A stretch of DNA of 64,000 nucleotides from JBFLXB01 sp964570625 (GCA_964570625.1 CAZMYW010000006.1:1-64000); one strand, 5' to 3'. Numbered from the stretch's first letter, positions 1 to 9,470 are shown. Translations and numbers: made by a program. Notes: generated by a model from the sequence alone, not told the origin.

Positions 1-111
1 TCCCAACGCAGTTGGGACGACGGGGGACCAAGGCGAAGCCGCGAAGCGGTGTCAGCTTCAGCGATTGTTCGGCGGCGCGGAGCGCGGCCGGACCACAGCT
101 TAGCTCCCCCC

Positions 112-138
112 GTTCGGTGGCGCGAAGCGCCGCCGAAC
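112..138. repeat. stem-loop with a diverged neighbour copy
   Basis: A 12-bp stem (GTTCGGTGGCGC against GCGCCGCCGAAC, one G-T pair) closes on a GAA loop. A similar but poorer hairpin lies just upstream at about 67-93. Nothing between 1 and 157 looks coding; the stretch holds only these GC-rich palindromes. They could be the end of a terminator or repeat belonging to a gene left of the window. Confidence 0.45.
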
Positions 139-157
139 ATAGTATTAGAATAATGCC

Positions 158-261
158 CTGTCGTTTTTAACTACGACAGTCGTTCACGTATAGTCCGACC
201 CTCCAACAAAGTCAATCAGTTCTGGATAGCCCCGCCATCCTGTCGCCTTATAAGGCGACAG
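158..261. promoter_or_regulatory. pair of CTGTCG-N10-CGACAG palindromes upstream of hemL
   Basis: Two 22-bp inverted repeats share the arms CTGTCG and CGACAG separated by exactly 10 bases: 158-179 and 240-261. The second is a perfect 22-bp palindrome throughout; the first is perfect over 7 bp per arm. Their starts are 82 bp apart, close to eight helical turns. The first overlaps a possible -35 (TTTAAC, 166-171) of a TTTAAC-N17-TATAGT candidate promoter. This arrangement is typical of a dimeric regulator binding two operators, but I do not recognise the regulator. The rest of 139-360 shows no gene. Confidence 0.5.
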
Positions 262-360
262 ACCCAGAAACTTCGTAGAAACCACCGGTTGCCCGATTCT
301 CCGCCCGGTTTCTTTGCTAACTGGAGTACTGGTGGTCGTTCCCGTGTCATGAACGACTGC

Positions 361-389
361 TTGACCCTTGCGGAGCCACTCCTTAGAAT
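361..389 (+). promoter_or_regulatory. sigma70-type promoter of hemL
   Basis: TTGACC (361-366), a 17-base spacer and TAGAAT (384-389), each hexamer matching 5 of 6 consensus bases. Transcription would start near 396, leaving a leader of about 22 nt that carries the GGAG Shine-Dalgarno and ends at the ATG at 418. This supports the chosen hemL start. Confidence 0.7.
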
Positions 390-417
390 GGGCCGCTGTC
401 GATTTGATCGGAGCCTC

Positions 418-1707
418 ATGGGTCATCAGAAATCCCACAACCTGTTTACGCACGCACAGACCCTGATCCCCGGCGGCGTCAACAGCCCGGTCAGAGCGTT
501 TCGTGCGGTCAACCGGACGCCGCCGTTCATTCTGCGCGCCAAGGGCTGCCGGCTGTACGACGTGGATGGACACTCGTATATCGATTACGTGGGCTCGTGG
601 GGGCCCATGATCGTAGGGCACGCGCACCAGCAGGTCGTCAACGCGATCAAGCGCGCGGCCAATCACGGCACCAGTTACGGCGCGCCCACACCGTTGGAGG
701 TCCGGCTCGCGGAAATGCTGGTGGACGCGGTGCCGTCGCTTGAGATGGTCCGGCTGGTGAGTTCGGGGACGGAGGCGGTGATGAGCGCGATTCGTCTCGC
801 GCGTGCGGCCACCAAGCGGGACAACATCCTCAAATTCGACGGCGGATACCACGGCCACGCGGACAGCCTCCTGGTCAAAGCCGGATCGGGCGTGGCCACG
901 CTCGGACTGCCCGACAGCCCGGGCGTGCCCGAAGATCTGGCCCGGCACACGTTGACCGCTCGGTATAACGATTTGGACGACGTGCGCCGCCTGCTGGAGG
1001 CCGCGCCGAGATCCGTGGCCGCGGTGATCGTGGAGCCTATCGCGGGCAACATGGGCGTTGTGCCGCCCATGCCGGGATTCCTCGAAGGACTCCGCGACCT
1101 GACCCGAGAGCACGGTGCGCTGTTGATCTTCGACGAAGTGATCAGCGGGTTTCGCGCGGCCTATGGCGGAGCCCAGTCGCTCTACGGAGTTCTCCCCGAT
1201 CTGACGTGTCTGGGGAAAATCATCGGCGGCGGACTCCCGGTGGGCGCGTACGGCGGCCGGCGCGACCTGATGCAGATGATCGCGCCGGCCGGGCCCGTGT
1301 ACCAGGCAGGGACTCTTTCCGGCAACCCATTGGCCGTGAGCGCGGGCATCGCGACCCTCAAACTCCTGCAAAAGCCCAAGGTCTACGAGGTCTTGGAGAC
1401 GCGCAGCGCTTCGCTCGCGGATGGCCTGGCCGATGCCGCGAAAACCGCCGGCGTGCCGGTGCAGATCAACCGCGCGGGGTCGGTCCTGACCGTGTTCTTT
1501 ACCGCCACCCCGGTTCGCGACTACGCCACGGCCAAGACCGCGGACACCGCTCGATTCGGACGGTTCTTCTCGGGCATGCTCGACGCCGGGGTCTATCTGC
1601 CGCCTTCGCAGTTCGAAGCGTGGTTCGTATCCATGACGCATACCGGGCGCGAGATCGACCGCACGCTCAAAGCTGCGCGCGCCTCCTTCGCAGGGGTCAG
1701 CTCCTAG
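418..1707 (+). CDS. hemL: glutamate-1-semialdehyde 2,1-aminomutase
   Basis: PLP enzyme of the C5 tetrapyrrole pathway; it isomerises glutamate-1-semialdehyde to 5-aminolevulinate in the cytoplasm. The 429-residue product has the family's usual length and opening (LIPGGVNSPVRAF). The PLP-binding lysine is seen as K267 in the LGKIIGGGLPVGA context. The ATG at 418 is chosen because it follows a GGAG Shine-Dalgarno with good spacing, lies about 22 nt below a strong promoter and gives the canonical N-terminus; the frame stays open further upstream but that extension does not resemble the family. It is the first complete gene of the window and is followed by two c-di-GMP genes with their own promoters, so it is probably monocistronic. 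Identification is secure. Confidence 0.97.
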   Translation: MGHQKSHNLFTHAQTLIPGGVNSPVRAFRAVNRTPPFILRAKGCRLYDVDGHSYIDYVGSWGPMIVGHAHQQVVNAIKRAANHGTSYGAPTPLEVRLAEMLVDAVPSLEMVRLVSSGTEAVMSAIRLARAATKRDNILKFDGGYHGHADSLLVKAGSGVATLGLPDSPGVPEDLARHTLTARYNDLDDVRRLLEAAPRSVAAVIVEPIAGNMGVVPPMPGFLEGLRDLTREHGALLIFDEVISGFRAAYGGAQSLYGVLPDLTCLGKIIGGGLPVGAYGGRRDLMQMIAPAGPVYQAGTLSGNPLAVSAGIATLKLLQKPKVYEVLETRSASLADGLADAAKTAGVPVQINRAGSVLTVFFTATPVRDYATAKTADTARFGRFFSGMLDAGVYLPPSQFEAWFVSMTHTGREIDRTLKAARASFAGVSS

Positions 1708-1778
1708 TCCTGCGACCCCTCGGATCGCCGCACCTCGGAGGAGGCGATCAACTGAACCCCCGAAAAGCATTCACAAAA

Positions 1779-1807
1779 TTGACAGCCGGAGGCTTGCCAG
1801 ATACGTT
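1779..1807 (+). promoter_or_regulatory. promoter of the first GGDEF-EAL gene
   Basis: TTGACA (1779-1784), a 17-base spacer and TACGTT (1802-1807). The ATG at 1817 lies only 9 bases past the -10 box, so the transcript would start within a few bases of the start codon. The spacer contains CTTGCC, as in the promoter of the next gene. Confidence 0.6.
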
Positions 1808-1816
1808 CATTATTGT

Positions 1817-4708
1817 ATGGCCGATTCACCGACCCGTCCGCCTTCGCTCCATCCCGACACCACCGGAGCAACGCCTAGTTCCGAAGAGCCCTTGAGGGAC
1901 GAACGGCCGCCATCCCCACCTCGACGTCCGGCCTGGCTCTTGATGTATTTCGTCCTCGCCGGATTTGATCTGCTGACGGTCTTGTTTGGCCTCTATCTCA
2001 GCCATCAGACGACCCGGATCTACACGGAATCGGTGGCGGTCAACCAGCGGTGGGCCGAGCGACTGGGCAGCTATGACGAGCTCCATCGCCTGGCCGGGTC
2101 GGTCAACGCGCCGGGCAATAACGTCTTCGATTCCCGTTCGGTCGCGACCGAACGGGCGGAGTTGGAAGCCGCCAGAGCTCGCTTCAGCGAGGCTATCACC
2201 GCCGCGGCAAGCGATCTCGGGAGCGAAGCTCCCTCATCGCTCTCGGATCACCTGTCGGCTGACCTGGAGTCCATTGGCATTTCCGTAGAGAGTATGGTGG
2301 CCGAAACCCGACTGATCTTTATGGCCCTTGAGCGGAAAGAACCGACCAAGGCCGGACAACACATGGCGACCATGGATCGCACGTACGGTCAGGTTCAGGA
2401 GGCCTTCGGCCGTCTCAATCAACGTGTGCGAGCGATCCAGACTGCGCATTTCCGCGAGCAGATCGCCACGGCGGACAGCATCCGGCGGTACGAGTGGGTG
2501 ATCGCGGCGCTGGTGTTGCTCATGGTGGCCGGCGCCACGGCGTACGGCTACTACCTGTTTAAACAGGCCGCTCTCGCGGCCAGGAAGCGAGAACACGCCC
2601 AGCGCCTCGACGCCATGCTGCAGGGCGAACAACGGTTCCGCACCCTGATCGAACACGGCGGCGACATGATCTTGATGCTGGATCGAACCCTGGCGATTCG
2701 ATACGCCAGCCCCTCCGTCACCCGCGTCCTGGGTTTGGAGGCTGAGGCGCTGCTCGGTCGTGGAGCGATGTCGCTGATTCACCCGGAGGAGGTGTCCAGG
2801 GTGTCGGAGCAATGCCGCCGCGCGTTCGACGCGCCGGGATTCCGGTTCTCGGTCGAGTGCCGACTCCAACACGCCGAAGGGTCCTGGCGGACGGTCGAGG
2901 TCGTGGGCCACTCTGCGGTCCACGCGCCGTTCGCCGCCGCGGAAGCTGTCCGGCTCATCCTCAACGCCCGGGACACGACCGAACGGCGAGACGCGATTCG
3001 GGCCGTTGAAGTCTCCGAGCAGCGGTATCGGGGGCTGGTCGAGACCATGCACGAGTTGGTCGCCGAGATGACCCCCGAGGGCACGCTCCGGCTGGTCAAC
3101 CACGCCTTGTGCGTGGTCACAGGGTACCCGGAGTCGGAGGTGATCGGATCGAACTTTTTTTCCTATGTCCACCCGGACGACCTCGCTCAGACCGCCCACC
3201 AGTTCGAACGGCTGCGGGAGCATCGCCAACCGATTCGAAACGCTGAATATCGGTTCCGCAAGCGCGACGGCACCTACCTGCACCTGGCGACCAACAGCGA
3301 TCCGATCAGCGACGATGACGGCCGAGTCAAGGCGGTGGTGCAGGTCTGTTTCGATCTGACTCAACACAAACAGGCCGAGGAAACCATCCGGAGACTCGCC
3401 TACCACGATCCCCTCACGCAACTCCCCAATCGCGCGCTCCTGGTGGAACGCATGGCCCGGACCATCGGCAGCGAACCCCAAGGGGCGCAACCGGTTGCGC
3501 TGCTGATCCTGGATCTCGATCAGTTCAAAGACATCAACAACACGCTGGGTCACCATCACGGCGATGTCTTGCTCCAGCAACTCGCCGCGCGGCTGGTGGG
3601 GCTTGTCCGACAAGCCGACACGGTCGCGCGGTTGGACGGCGACGAATTCGCCATTCTTCTTCCGGAAACCGGCCTGGACGGCGCGCTGCGCGTGGGTGAG
3701 AAGATTCGGGCGGCGCTCGTCGCTCCGTTCGACGTGGAAGCGTTGTCTATGACGGTCGAGGCCAGCATCGGCATCGCCGTCTTTCCAGACCATGCCGCCT
3801 CGCCCGACGCCCTGCTGCAACGGGCCAACGTCGCGATGGACGCGGCCAAAGAACGCCGGAGCGGTCTGGTCGTATACGCCGCTGAACACGATCACTACAA
3901 TCCCTGGCGGCTTGCCTTGATGGGAGAACTCCGGTTCGCCATTGAACACGAGGAATTGACGCTGTTCTTTCAACCCAAAATCCAGATGGCGACGCGGCGC
4001 GTCATCGGGGTAGAAGCGCTCGTGCGTTGGAAACACCCCCACCGCGGCTTGATCCCGCCCGACGAATTCATTCCACTGGCCGAACAAACCGGCCTCATCC
4101 GGCCGTTGACCCGCTGGGTGCTCACGTCGGCGCGCGCGCACGACGCTCGATTGCGGGAAGCGGGCTACCGGCTCACCATCGCGGTCAACCTCTCCGCTCG
4201 AACTCTGCACGACGCGGCGCTGGTCGACTTCATCGCCACCCTTCTCCACCCGAGCCAACCGTCATGGCTCGAGCTGGAGATCACCGAGAGCGCCATCATG
4301 GCCGATCCCGAGCGGGCGCTGGGCGTTCTCCAGCAACTGCACGACATGCACATCCCGTTGGCGATCGATGATTTTGGAACCGGCTACTCCTCCCTCGCGT
4401 ATCTGAAGAAACTGCCGGTCGGCACCATCAAAATCGACAAGTCGTTCGTCAAGAACCTGGCCACGGACGACAGCGACGCCGCGATCGTGCGCTCCACGGT
4501 CGAGATGGGACACCACTTGGGTTTGACGGTCGTCGCCGAAGGGGTCGAGGCAGTTGAGGCGTGGGATCAGTTGGCTGGGCTGGGGTGCGACGCGGCGCAG
4601 GGCTACTATATCTGTCGGCCGATGTCGGATCGGGACCTCGATCAGTGGCTCCGCAACGCGGCCTGGCGGATCGACCGCACGACCGATCGCACACCTCACG
4701 CCGCCTAA
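1817..4708 (+). CDS. membrane c-di-GMP turnover protein, sensor-PAS-PAS-GGDEF-EAL
   Basis: Predicted bifunctional c-di-GMP enzyme of 963 residues. A proline-rich cytoplasmic N-terminus leads to a membrane segment (about 39-61), an extracytoplasmic helical sensor region (about 62-226), a second membrane segment (227-248), two PAS domains (about 265-395 and 400-515), a GGDEF domain (about 530-690) and an EAL domain (about 700-950). The cyclase signature reads DGDEF at 607-611, so the first glycine is replaced by aspartate and cyclase activity may be weakened. The phosphodiesterase side has EAL (733-735), the DDFGTG loop and the KIDKSFV segment, so it looks intact. The short distance between promoter and ATG and the absence of a close Shine-Dalgarno suggest near-leaderless translation. 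A tandem paralogue follows. The sensed signal is unknown. Confidence 0.9.
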   Translation: MADSPTRPPSLHPDTTGATPSSEEPLRDERPPSPPRRPAWLLMYFVLAGFDLLTVLFGLYLSHQTTRIYTESVAVNQRWAERLGSYDELHRLAGSVNAPGNNVFDSRSVATERAELEAARARFSEAITAAASDLGSEAPSSLSDHLSADLESIGISVESMVAETRLIFMALERKEPTKAGQHMATMDRTYGQVQEAFGRLNQRVRAIQTAHFREQIATADSIRRYEWVIAALVLLMVAGATAYGYYLFKQAALAARKREHAQRLDAMLQGEQRFRTLIEHGGDMILMLDRTLAIRYASPSVTRVLGLEAEALLGRGAMSLIHPEEVSRVSEQCRRAFDAPGFRFSVECRLQHAEGSWRTVEVVGHSAVHAPFAAAEAVRLILNARDTTERRDAIRAVEVSEQRYRGLVETMHELVAEMTPEGTLRLVNHALCVVTGYPESEVIGSNFFSYVHPDDLAQTAHQFERLREHRQPIRNAEYRFRKRDGTYLHLATNSDPISDDDGRVKAVVQVCFDLTQHKQAEETIRRLAYHDPLTQLPNRALLVERMARTIGSEPQGAQPVALLILDLDQFKDINNTLGHHHGDVLLQQLAARLVGLVRQADTVARLDGDEFAILLPETGLDGALRVGEKIRAALVAPFDVEALSMTVEASIGIAVFPDHAASPDALLQRANVAMDAAKERRSGLVVYAAEHDHYNPWRLALMGELRFAIEHEELTLFFQPKIQMATRRVIGVEALVRWKHPHRGLIPPDEFIPLAEQTGLIRPLTRWVLTSARAHDARLREAGYRLTIAVNLSARTLHDAALVDFIATLLHPSQPSWLELEITESAIMADPERALGVLQQLHDMHIPLAIDDFGTGYSSLAYLKKLPVGTIKIDKSFVKNLATDDSDAAIVRSTVEMGHHLGLTVVAEGVEAVEAWDQLAGLGCDAAQGYYICRPMSDRDLDQWLRNAAWRIDRTTDRTPHAA

Positions 4709-4789
4709 CTCGATCCCGTCGCGGGAACACGAGCACCGCCCCTCTCCCGGACCTCGGACTCTCCCAACACCCGTTCGCCGGTGGCGCGT

Positions 4790-4818
4790 TTGACAGGTCC
4801 CCGACTTGCCGGTACGTT
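4790..4818 (+). promoter_or_regulatory. promoter of the second GGDEF-EAL gene
   Basis: TTGACA (4790-4795), a 17-base spacer containing CTTGCC, and TACGTT (4813-4818). The hexamers, the spacer length, the CTTGCC and the CA that follows match the promoter at 1779-1807, so the two paralogues appear to share promoter ancestry or regulation. Confidence 0.6.
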
Positions 4819-4860
4819 CACCTATTGCGCGGGTGCATCGGGTGCACGCGCAATTCCCCC

Positions 4861-6861
4861 ATGAGCCGGATGAACATTCGAGACCTCCGCGTCCGCTCCG
4901 TCCTCCTGTGCACCGTCGTCGCACTGGTGGCGTCGTTGGTCGGTTACGCGACCACGGCCGGCGTCGTCATGTGTGTGATGCTGACCGCCGGTTTGATCGT
5001 GATCGGGATTGAGTGGCTGCTCACCGGACGGATCCGGAGACTGGCCGACGCGGTCGAGCGCTTGTGCAACGACACCGGTCCTGCCACCGGCGGCGCAGGG
5101 CCCAAGCGCGACGACCTCGATCGGATCAACGAAGCCGCGCACCACTTGGCGACCGTCCTTCGCCAACAACTGGCCGACCAGCACGTCATGGAAACGATTC
5201 CCGACGCGCTGTATATCCTCGACCTCGACGGACGTCTGATCCGATGGAATCATCTGGCGGAGTCCGCGACCGGACGAACACCTGATGAACTGAATCGGAT
5301 ACCGTTTGTCGAACTGATCGTGTCCGAGGAACGCGAGATCGTCTTCGACGCGGTCCGTCGCGGGGTTGCCGACGGCACGTCGGAGATCGAGGCGCGGCTC
5401 CTGCGAAAGGACGGGACCTCGTTCCCGCTCCACTGGAGTTGCGCGAGCCTGAAGGACAGCCAGGGACACGCTCTCGGACTCGTGGGCATCGGCAGAGACA
5501 TCACCGACCGCCGACGCGCCGAAGAGACGATCCGGCAACTCGCCTACTACGATTCGCTCACCACATTGCCCAATCGGGCCATGGTGCATGAGCGGCTCGT
5601 ACAAGCCGTCCGATCCGGCGAGCGTCGCCAGACCCCGGTGGCCTTCCTGCTCATGGACCTGAACGACTTCAAGGACGTTAACAACACCCTCGGCCACCAC
5701 CATGGCGACCTGGTGCTGCAGCAGATCGGCCCACGCCTTCGCGACATCCTCCGTCAATCGGATACGGTGGCTCGTCTGGGCGGAGACGAATTCGCCCTGG
5801 TGTTGCCCGACACCGACTTGGAGGGCGCGCAGCTCGTCGCGAAGAAAGCGCACCAGGTCCTGGAAACCCCCTTCAACGTCGACGGCTTGAGTATCGGGGT
5901 GGAGGCCAGCGTAGGCATCGCGTTGTTCCCGGATCATGGGACGAGCGCCTCCCTGATCATGCAGCGCGCCGACGTGGCCATGTACGCGGCCAAACGAAGC
6001 GGGGGCGGCTCCGCGGTCTACTCGGCGGAGCGGGATCACTACAGCCCGAGACGTCTGGCGCTAATGGGAGAGCTGCGGTACGCCATCGAACACAACGAAC
6101 TCGCGTTGTATTACCAACCAAAAATTCACATGCAGAGCCGGCGCGTCATCGGTGTGGAGGCGCTGGTGCGCTGGAAACACCCCCACCGAGGCATGATCCC
6201 GCCCGACGACTTCATCCCCTTGGCCGAGCGAAGCGGTTTGATCAGGCCGCTCACCCAGTGGGTGCTCTCCACCGCATTGGATCAAATTCGGCAGTGGGAG
6301 CAGGCCGGATTCCAGCTCAGCGTCGCCGTCAATCTCTCGGCCAGAAATCTGCTGGATGCGCAGCTCCCCGACCATCTGGAGGAACTGCTGCGCGGGACCG
6401 GCACGCGGCCCAATCGCCTCGAATTGGAGATCACCGAGAGCACCATCATGATCGATCCCGTCCGCGCGTTGGACATCTTGACCAGACTGCACGGCATGGG
6501 CGTCCCGCTGGCGATCGACGATTTCGGAACCGGCTACTCCTCCCTGGGGTATCTCAAACGGCTTCCAGTGTCGGCCGTGAAGGTCGACAAGTCTTTCGTC
6601 AAGAATATGGAAGCCAATGACAACGACGCGGTGATCGTGCGGTCGACCATCGAACTGGCGCACAACCTCGGCTTGCAGGTCATCGCCGAGGGGGTGGAGA
6701 CCTCCTATCTCTGGGACCGTCTGGCCGGGTTGGGCTGCGACGCTGCGCAGGGGTACTACATCAGTCAACCGGTGCCGGCCGACGCACTCAGCCGGTGGTT
6801 CGTGGACTCGCCATGGGAGGTGGCGCTGGTGCCACCGGGATCCACGTCCGAGGCCGCGTGA
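4861..6861 (+). CDS. membrane c-di-GMP turnover protein, PAS-GGDEF-EAL
   Basis: A 666-residue paralogue of the preceding gene with a shorter input half. Two closely spaced hydrophobic segments (about 14-58) are followed by a HAMP-like linker, one PAS domain (about 105-220), GGDEF (about 235-390) and EAL (about 400-650). Here the cyclase signature is the canonical GGDEF (307-311) and the EAL motif is E433-L435, with DDFGTG and KVDKSFV also present, so both activities are possible. The ATG at 4861 is chosen because it precedes the first membrane segment; ATG 4870 is an alternative. The catalytic halves of the two neighbours are alike in sequence, which points to tandem duplication followed by loss or swap of the sensor. 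Its stop lies one base from the stop of the convergent aminopeptidase gene. Confidence 0.9.
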   Translation: MSRMNIRDLRVRSVLLCTVVALVASLVGYATTAGVVMCVMLTAGLIVIGIEWLLTGRIRRLADAVERLCNDTGPATGGAGPKRDDLDRINEAAHHLATVLRQQLADQHVMETIPDALYILDLDGRLIRWNHLAESATGRTPDELNRIPFVELIVSEEREIVFDAVRRGVADGTSEIEARLLRKDGTSFPLHWSCASLKDSQGHALGLVGIGRDITDRRRAEETIRQLAYYDSLTTLPNRAMVHERLVQAVRSGERRQTPVAFLLMDLNDFKDVNNTLGHHHGDLVLQQIGPRLRDILRQSDTVARLGGDEFALVLPDTDLEGAQLVAKKAHQVLETPFNVDGLSIGVEASVGIALFPDHGTSASLIMQRADVAMYAAKRSGGGSAVYSAERDHYSPRRLALMGELRYAIEHNELALYYQPKIHMQSRRVIGVEALVRWKHPHRGMIPPDDFIPLAERSGLIRPLTQWVLSTALDQIRQWEQAGFQLSVAVNLSARNLLDAQLPDHLEELLRGTGTRPNRLELEITESTIMIDPVRALDILTRLHGMGVPLAIDDFGTGYSSLGYLKRLPVSAVKVDKSFVKNMEANDNDAVIVRSTIELAHNLGLQVIAEGVETSYLWDRLAGLGCDAAQGYYISQPVPADALSRWFVDSPWEVALVPPGSTSEAA

Positions 6862-6862
6862 G

Positions 6863-9445
6863 TCAGGCCGATCCGCGGGTTCGCAGCCAGCGCGACAGGG
6901 CGTCCATCTGCGCGGCTCTGAACGCGATCCCGACGTCGATAAATTCCAAGGTTTGAACGAGCGCTCTGGCCGCGGACTCCACACGGTTGGCGGGGTCGGT
7001 GAAAAACGCGGCGACGTCGCTCCGCCACTCCTCCCGCCACAAACCTCGAGTGGCCTGGATGATGCGGCTCGCGCCCACCGGACCGATCGTTTCGCGCAGC
7101 CGACCCCAGTGTGTTTTCAGAAACGCCCACGTCGGATCCTGGGCCGCGGGTCGTGCGAGCAACACGCGAAACGGCTTCCACGCGTCCTGGCCGCGTACCT
7201 CGCCCGAGAGCAGCCACGCCAGCAGTCGCCGGACCAGATGCGGGTGAGGAAACTCGGCCAGCGCGGCAAGAAACCGATCGCGATCCTCGGGCGTGACCGC
7301 CCGTTGCCAACACGCCAGATACGCGTCGAACCGCGCCTCGTCCCCAAACCGGGCGCCCAGCCGCACCACGGTAGACGCGAGCGTGGGATCGAGTGACGAC
7401 GCGTCCTTGAGATAGGCGTCCACCCGGCGATCAAGCTCCCGGCGCACCGCGGGATCAACGACCACTGCGCCCATCAGCCACAGGACCGCGGCGCGCGTCA
7501 GGCGAACCTCGTCGTCTTCCGCCCCCCCGCGCTCCCAGCCCAGCCGGGCCCACAGCGGCGCGGTTACCTCCCCCACCACACCGGCGAACAACGGATGATC
7601 CTCCGGAGCAACCAGCCGTTCCGCCAGGGTGTCGAAGGAGTCTGCCAACGCCTCCACGACCACGCGCGCCTCGTCTCCCCGACACGCGAGCAGGGTGTCC
7701 ATCACCGTGTCGATCGGCTCGTCCCCGGCCTGTGCAGCGCCCCATGCATGACTGAGCAGGCCGAGGCGCTCCGAAGGAGTCAGGTGCGGCAGCCCCGTGG
7801 CCAGGAGCGCCTGGCGGAGCACGGCGTCGTGCTCGACACGGTAGAAGCCCGACTCTCCTCCGTTGGCATACACCCAGTGCACCGATCCGCGTCCGGGCAG
7901 CGTGACCGCCACTTCGGGCCCGTCCACCTGCACGCGATGCGCGTGCGTCCCGGCGTCGTCCTGGTAACGAATGACCGCGGGAATACGCCATCGGCCAGCC
8001 ACGGGATGACGTCGCCCGTGAGCCGACCAGCGTCGTTGCTCGAGCGTCACGCGTCGTCGGTCCGATGACGCGGCGCGGACGCTCAACACCGGATAACCCG
8101 CCTGGGTCAACCAATCGTGTGCGAGCGCGCCGACCGGTCGGCCCGACGCGCCTTCAAGGTCACGCCACAGATCGGCGGCCACCGTGTTCGCGAACTGGTG
8201 GCGCTTCATGTACGCCCTGATCCCCGCCCGAAACGCGTCTTCGCCCAGGAACTGCTCGAACATCCGCAGCACCGCCGCACCCTTCTCGTACGTCAACGGG
8301 TCGAACATCGCCTCGATCTCCGCGGACGAGGCCACCGCTGCCACGATTGGGCGCGAGCTGTCCAGGCTGTCCAAGGCGAGCGGTACCTGTTTTCCGAGCT
8401 CGAACTCTTCCCACGACCGCCACGCGGGGCGCCACTGATCGACGATCTTGCATGCCAGCCACGTGGCGAAGGCCTCGTTGAGCCACAGATCGTCCCACCA
8501 CGCCATGGTCACGAGATTGCCGAACCACTGATGGACGATTTCGTGGACGATGACGTTCGCCACCACGCGCTGCGTGGTCGTCGACGTTCGCTGAGGATCC
8601 ACCAACAATCGCGAGTCCCGAAAGAAAATCGCGCCCCAGTTCTCCATCGCGCCCATCGCGAAATCCGGCACCGCGATCAGATCCAACTTGGGATACGGGT
8701 ACGGCAACGCGAAGTAGTCGTTGAGCAACGGCAGCGTGGCTTCGGTCACGTCGAGCGCAAAATCCGCCAGCGCCAGCTCGTGGGGAAGCGCCCACACCGC
8801 CACCTCGGTCCCGGCGATCAGGCGTCGTCTGGACGCCAACCGCCCCACCGCGATCGCCACCAGGTAGGTGGACATCACCGGCGTTTCGGCGAATCGCACC
8901 GTCTTGACCGCTCCGCGGCTCGTTTCCGACACGGCCGGCATGTTCGACAGAACCGTCAGGTGGCTCGGCGCCGTCACCTCGACGCGAAACGCCGCTTTCA
9001 ATCCCGGCTCGTCGAAACATGGGAAACAGCGCCGCGCGTCGGTCGGCTCGAACTGGGTGAACGCGTACCGCTCCTCCACGCCGTTGACCAGGGCTTTGGC
9101 CTGATACAACCCCTTCATCTGCCGGTTGAGGTCGCCGGAAAACTCGATGTCCAGCGCGGCCTGGCCGGGTGTCAGTGGCTCCGGCAGGGTGAGGGTGAGG
9201 CGGGTCGTCGGTGGATCGAGCGTCACGCCGAGCGGGTGGCTGCGATCCTCGATCCGAAGTTTCGCCGCGTCGATTACCAGGTCTTGCGCGTGGAGCACGA
9301 TCTCGCGGGTAGACGCGTCCACGCGAACGGAGATGCTCACCCGACCGGAAAAGCGGCCCTCCTCAGGCCGCACATCCAGGGCCAGATCGTAAGAAATCGG
9401 CCGCACCACTACCGGCAAACGACCCGAAGATCGATCAACGCTCAC
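6863..9445 (-). CDS. M1-family zinc aminopeptidase
   Basis: Cytoplasmic-looking M1 aminopeptidase of 860 residues that removes N-terminal residues from peptides. The exopeptidase motif GAMEN is at 265-269 and the zinc site is HEIVH at 301-305 with the third ligand E324 in LWLNEAFA, spaced as in the family. An ERAP1_C-like helical C-terminal domain completes the usual length. No signal peptide is visible. I start it at the GTG at 9445, preceded by GGGGTGA, because the further-upstream TTG coincides with the -35 box of its promoter. It diverges from the PilB-like ATPase and shares a short bidirectional promoter region with it. Whether it is PepN-like or closer to the archaeal/eukaryotic subgroup cannot be decided by eye. 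Confidence 0.93.
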   Translation of the reverse strand: MSVDRSSGRLPVVVRPISYDLALDVRPEEGRFSGRVSISVRVDASTREIVLHAQDLVIDAAKLRIEDRSHPLGVTLDPPTTRLTLTLPEPLTPGQAALDIEFSGDLNRQMKGLYQAKALVNGVEERYAFTQFEPTDARRCFPCFDEPGLKAAFRVEVTAPSHLTVLSNMPAVSETSRGAVKTVRFAETPVMSTYLVAIAVGRLASRRRLIAGTEVAVWALPHELALADFALDVTEATLPLLNDYFALPYPYPKLDLIAVPDFAMGAMENWGAIFFRDSRLLVDPQRTSTTTQRVVANVIVHEIVHQWFGNLVTMAWWDDLWLNEAFATWLACKIVDQWRPAWRSWEEFELGKQVPLALDSLDSSRPIVAAVASSAEIEAMFDPLTYEKGAAVLRMFEQFLGEDAFRAGIRAYMKRHQFANTVAADLWRDLEGASGRPVGALAHDWLTQAGYPVLSVRAASSDRRRVTLEQRRWSAHGRRHPVAGRWRIPAVIRYQDDAGTHAHRVQVDGPEVAVTLPGRGSVHWVYANGGESGFYRVEHDAVLRQALLATGLPHLTPSERLGLLSHAWGAAQAGDEPIDTVMDTLLACRGDEARVVVEALADSFDTLAERLVAPEDHPLFAGVVGEVTAPLWARLGWERGGAEDDEVRLTRAAVLWLMGAVVVDPAVRRELDRRVDAYLKDASSLDPTLASTVVRLGARFGDEARFDAYLACWQRAVTPEDRDRFLAALAEFPHPHLVRRLLAWLLSGEVRGQDAWKPFRVLLARPAAQDPTWAFLKTHWGRLRETIGPVGASRIIQATRGLWREEWRSDVAAFFTDPANRVESAARALVQTLEFIDVGIAFRAAQMDALSRWLRTRGSA

Positions 9446-9470
9446 GCGATCACCCCGTCGAAACCGGCGT

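Noticed and set aside
184..1770. Long minus-strand open frame opposite hemL (528 codons)
   Set aside because: Its product is Arg/His/Gly-rich without any protein-like hydrophobic pattern and mirrors the GC-rich codons of hemL, which is certain.
2234..4258. Minus-strand open frame of 674 codons opposite the first GGDEF-EAL gene
   Set aside because: Antisense shadow of high-GC coding sequence; no motif, low-complexity composition. The same holds for frames at 4822-6039, 6061-6984 and 8117-9514.
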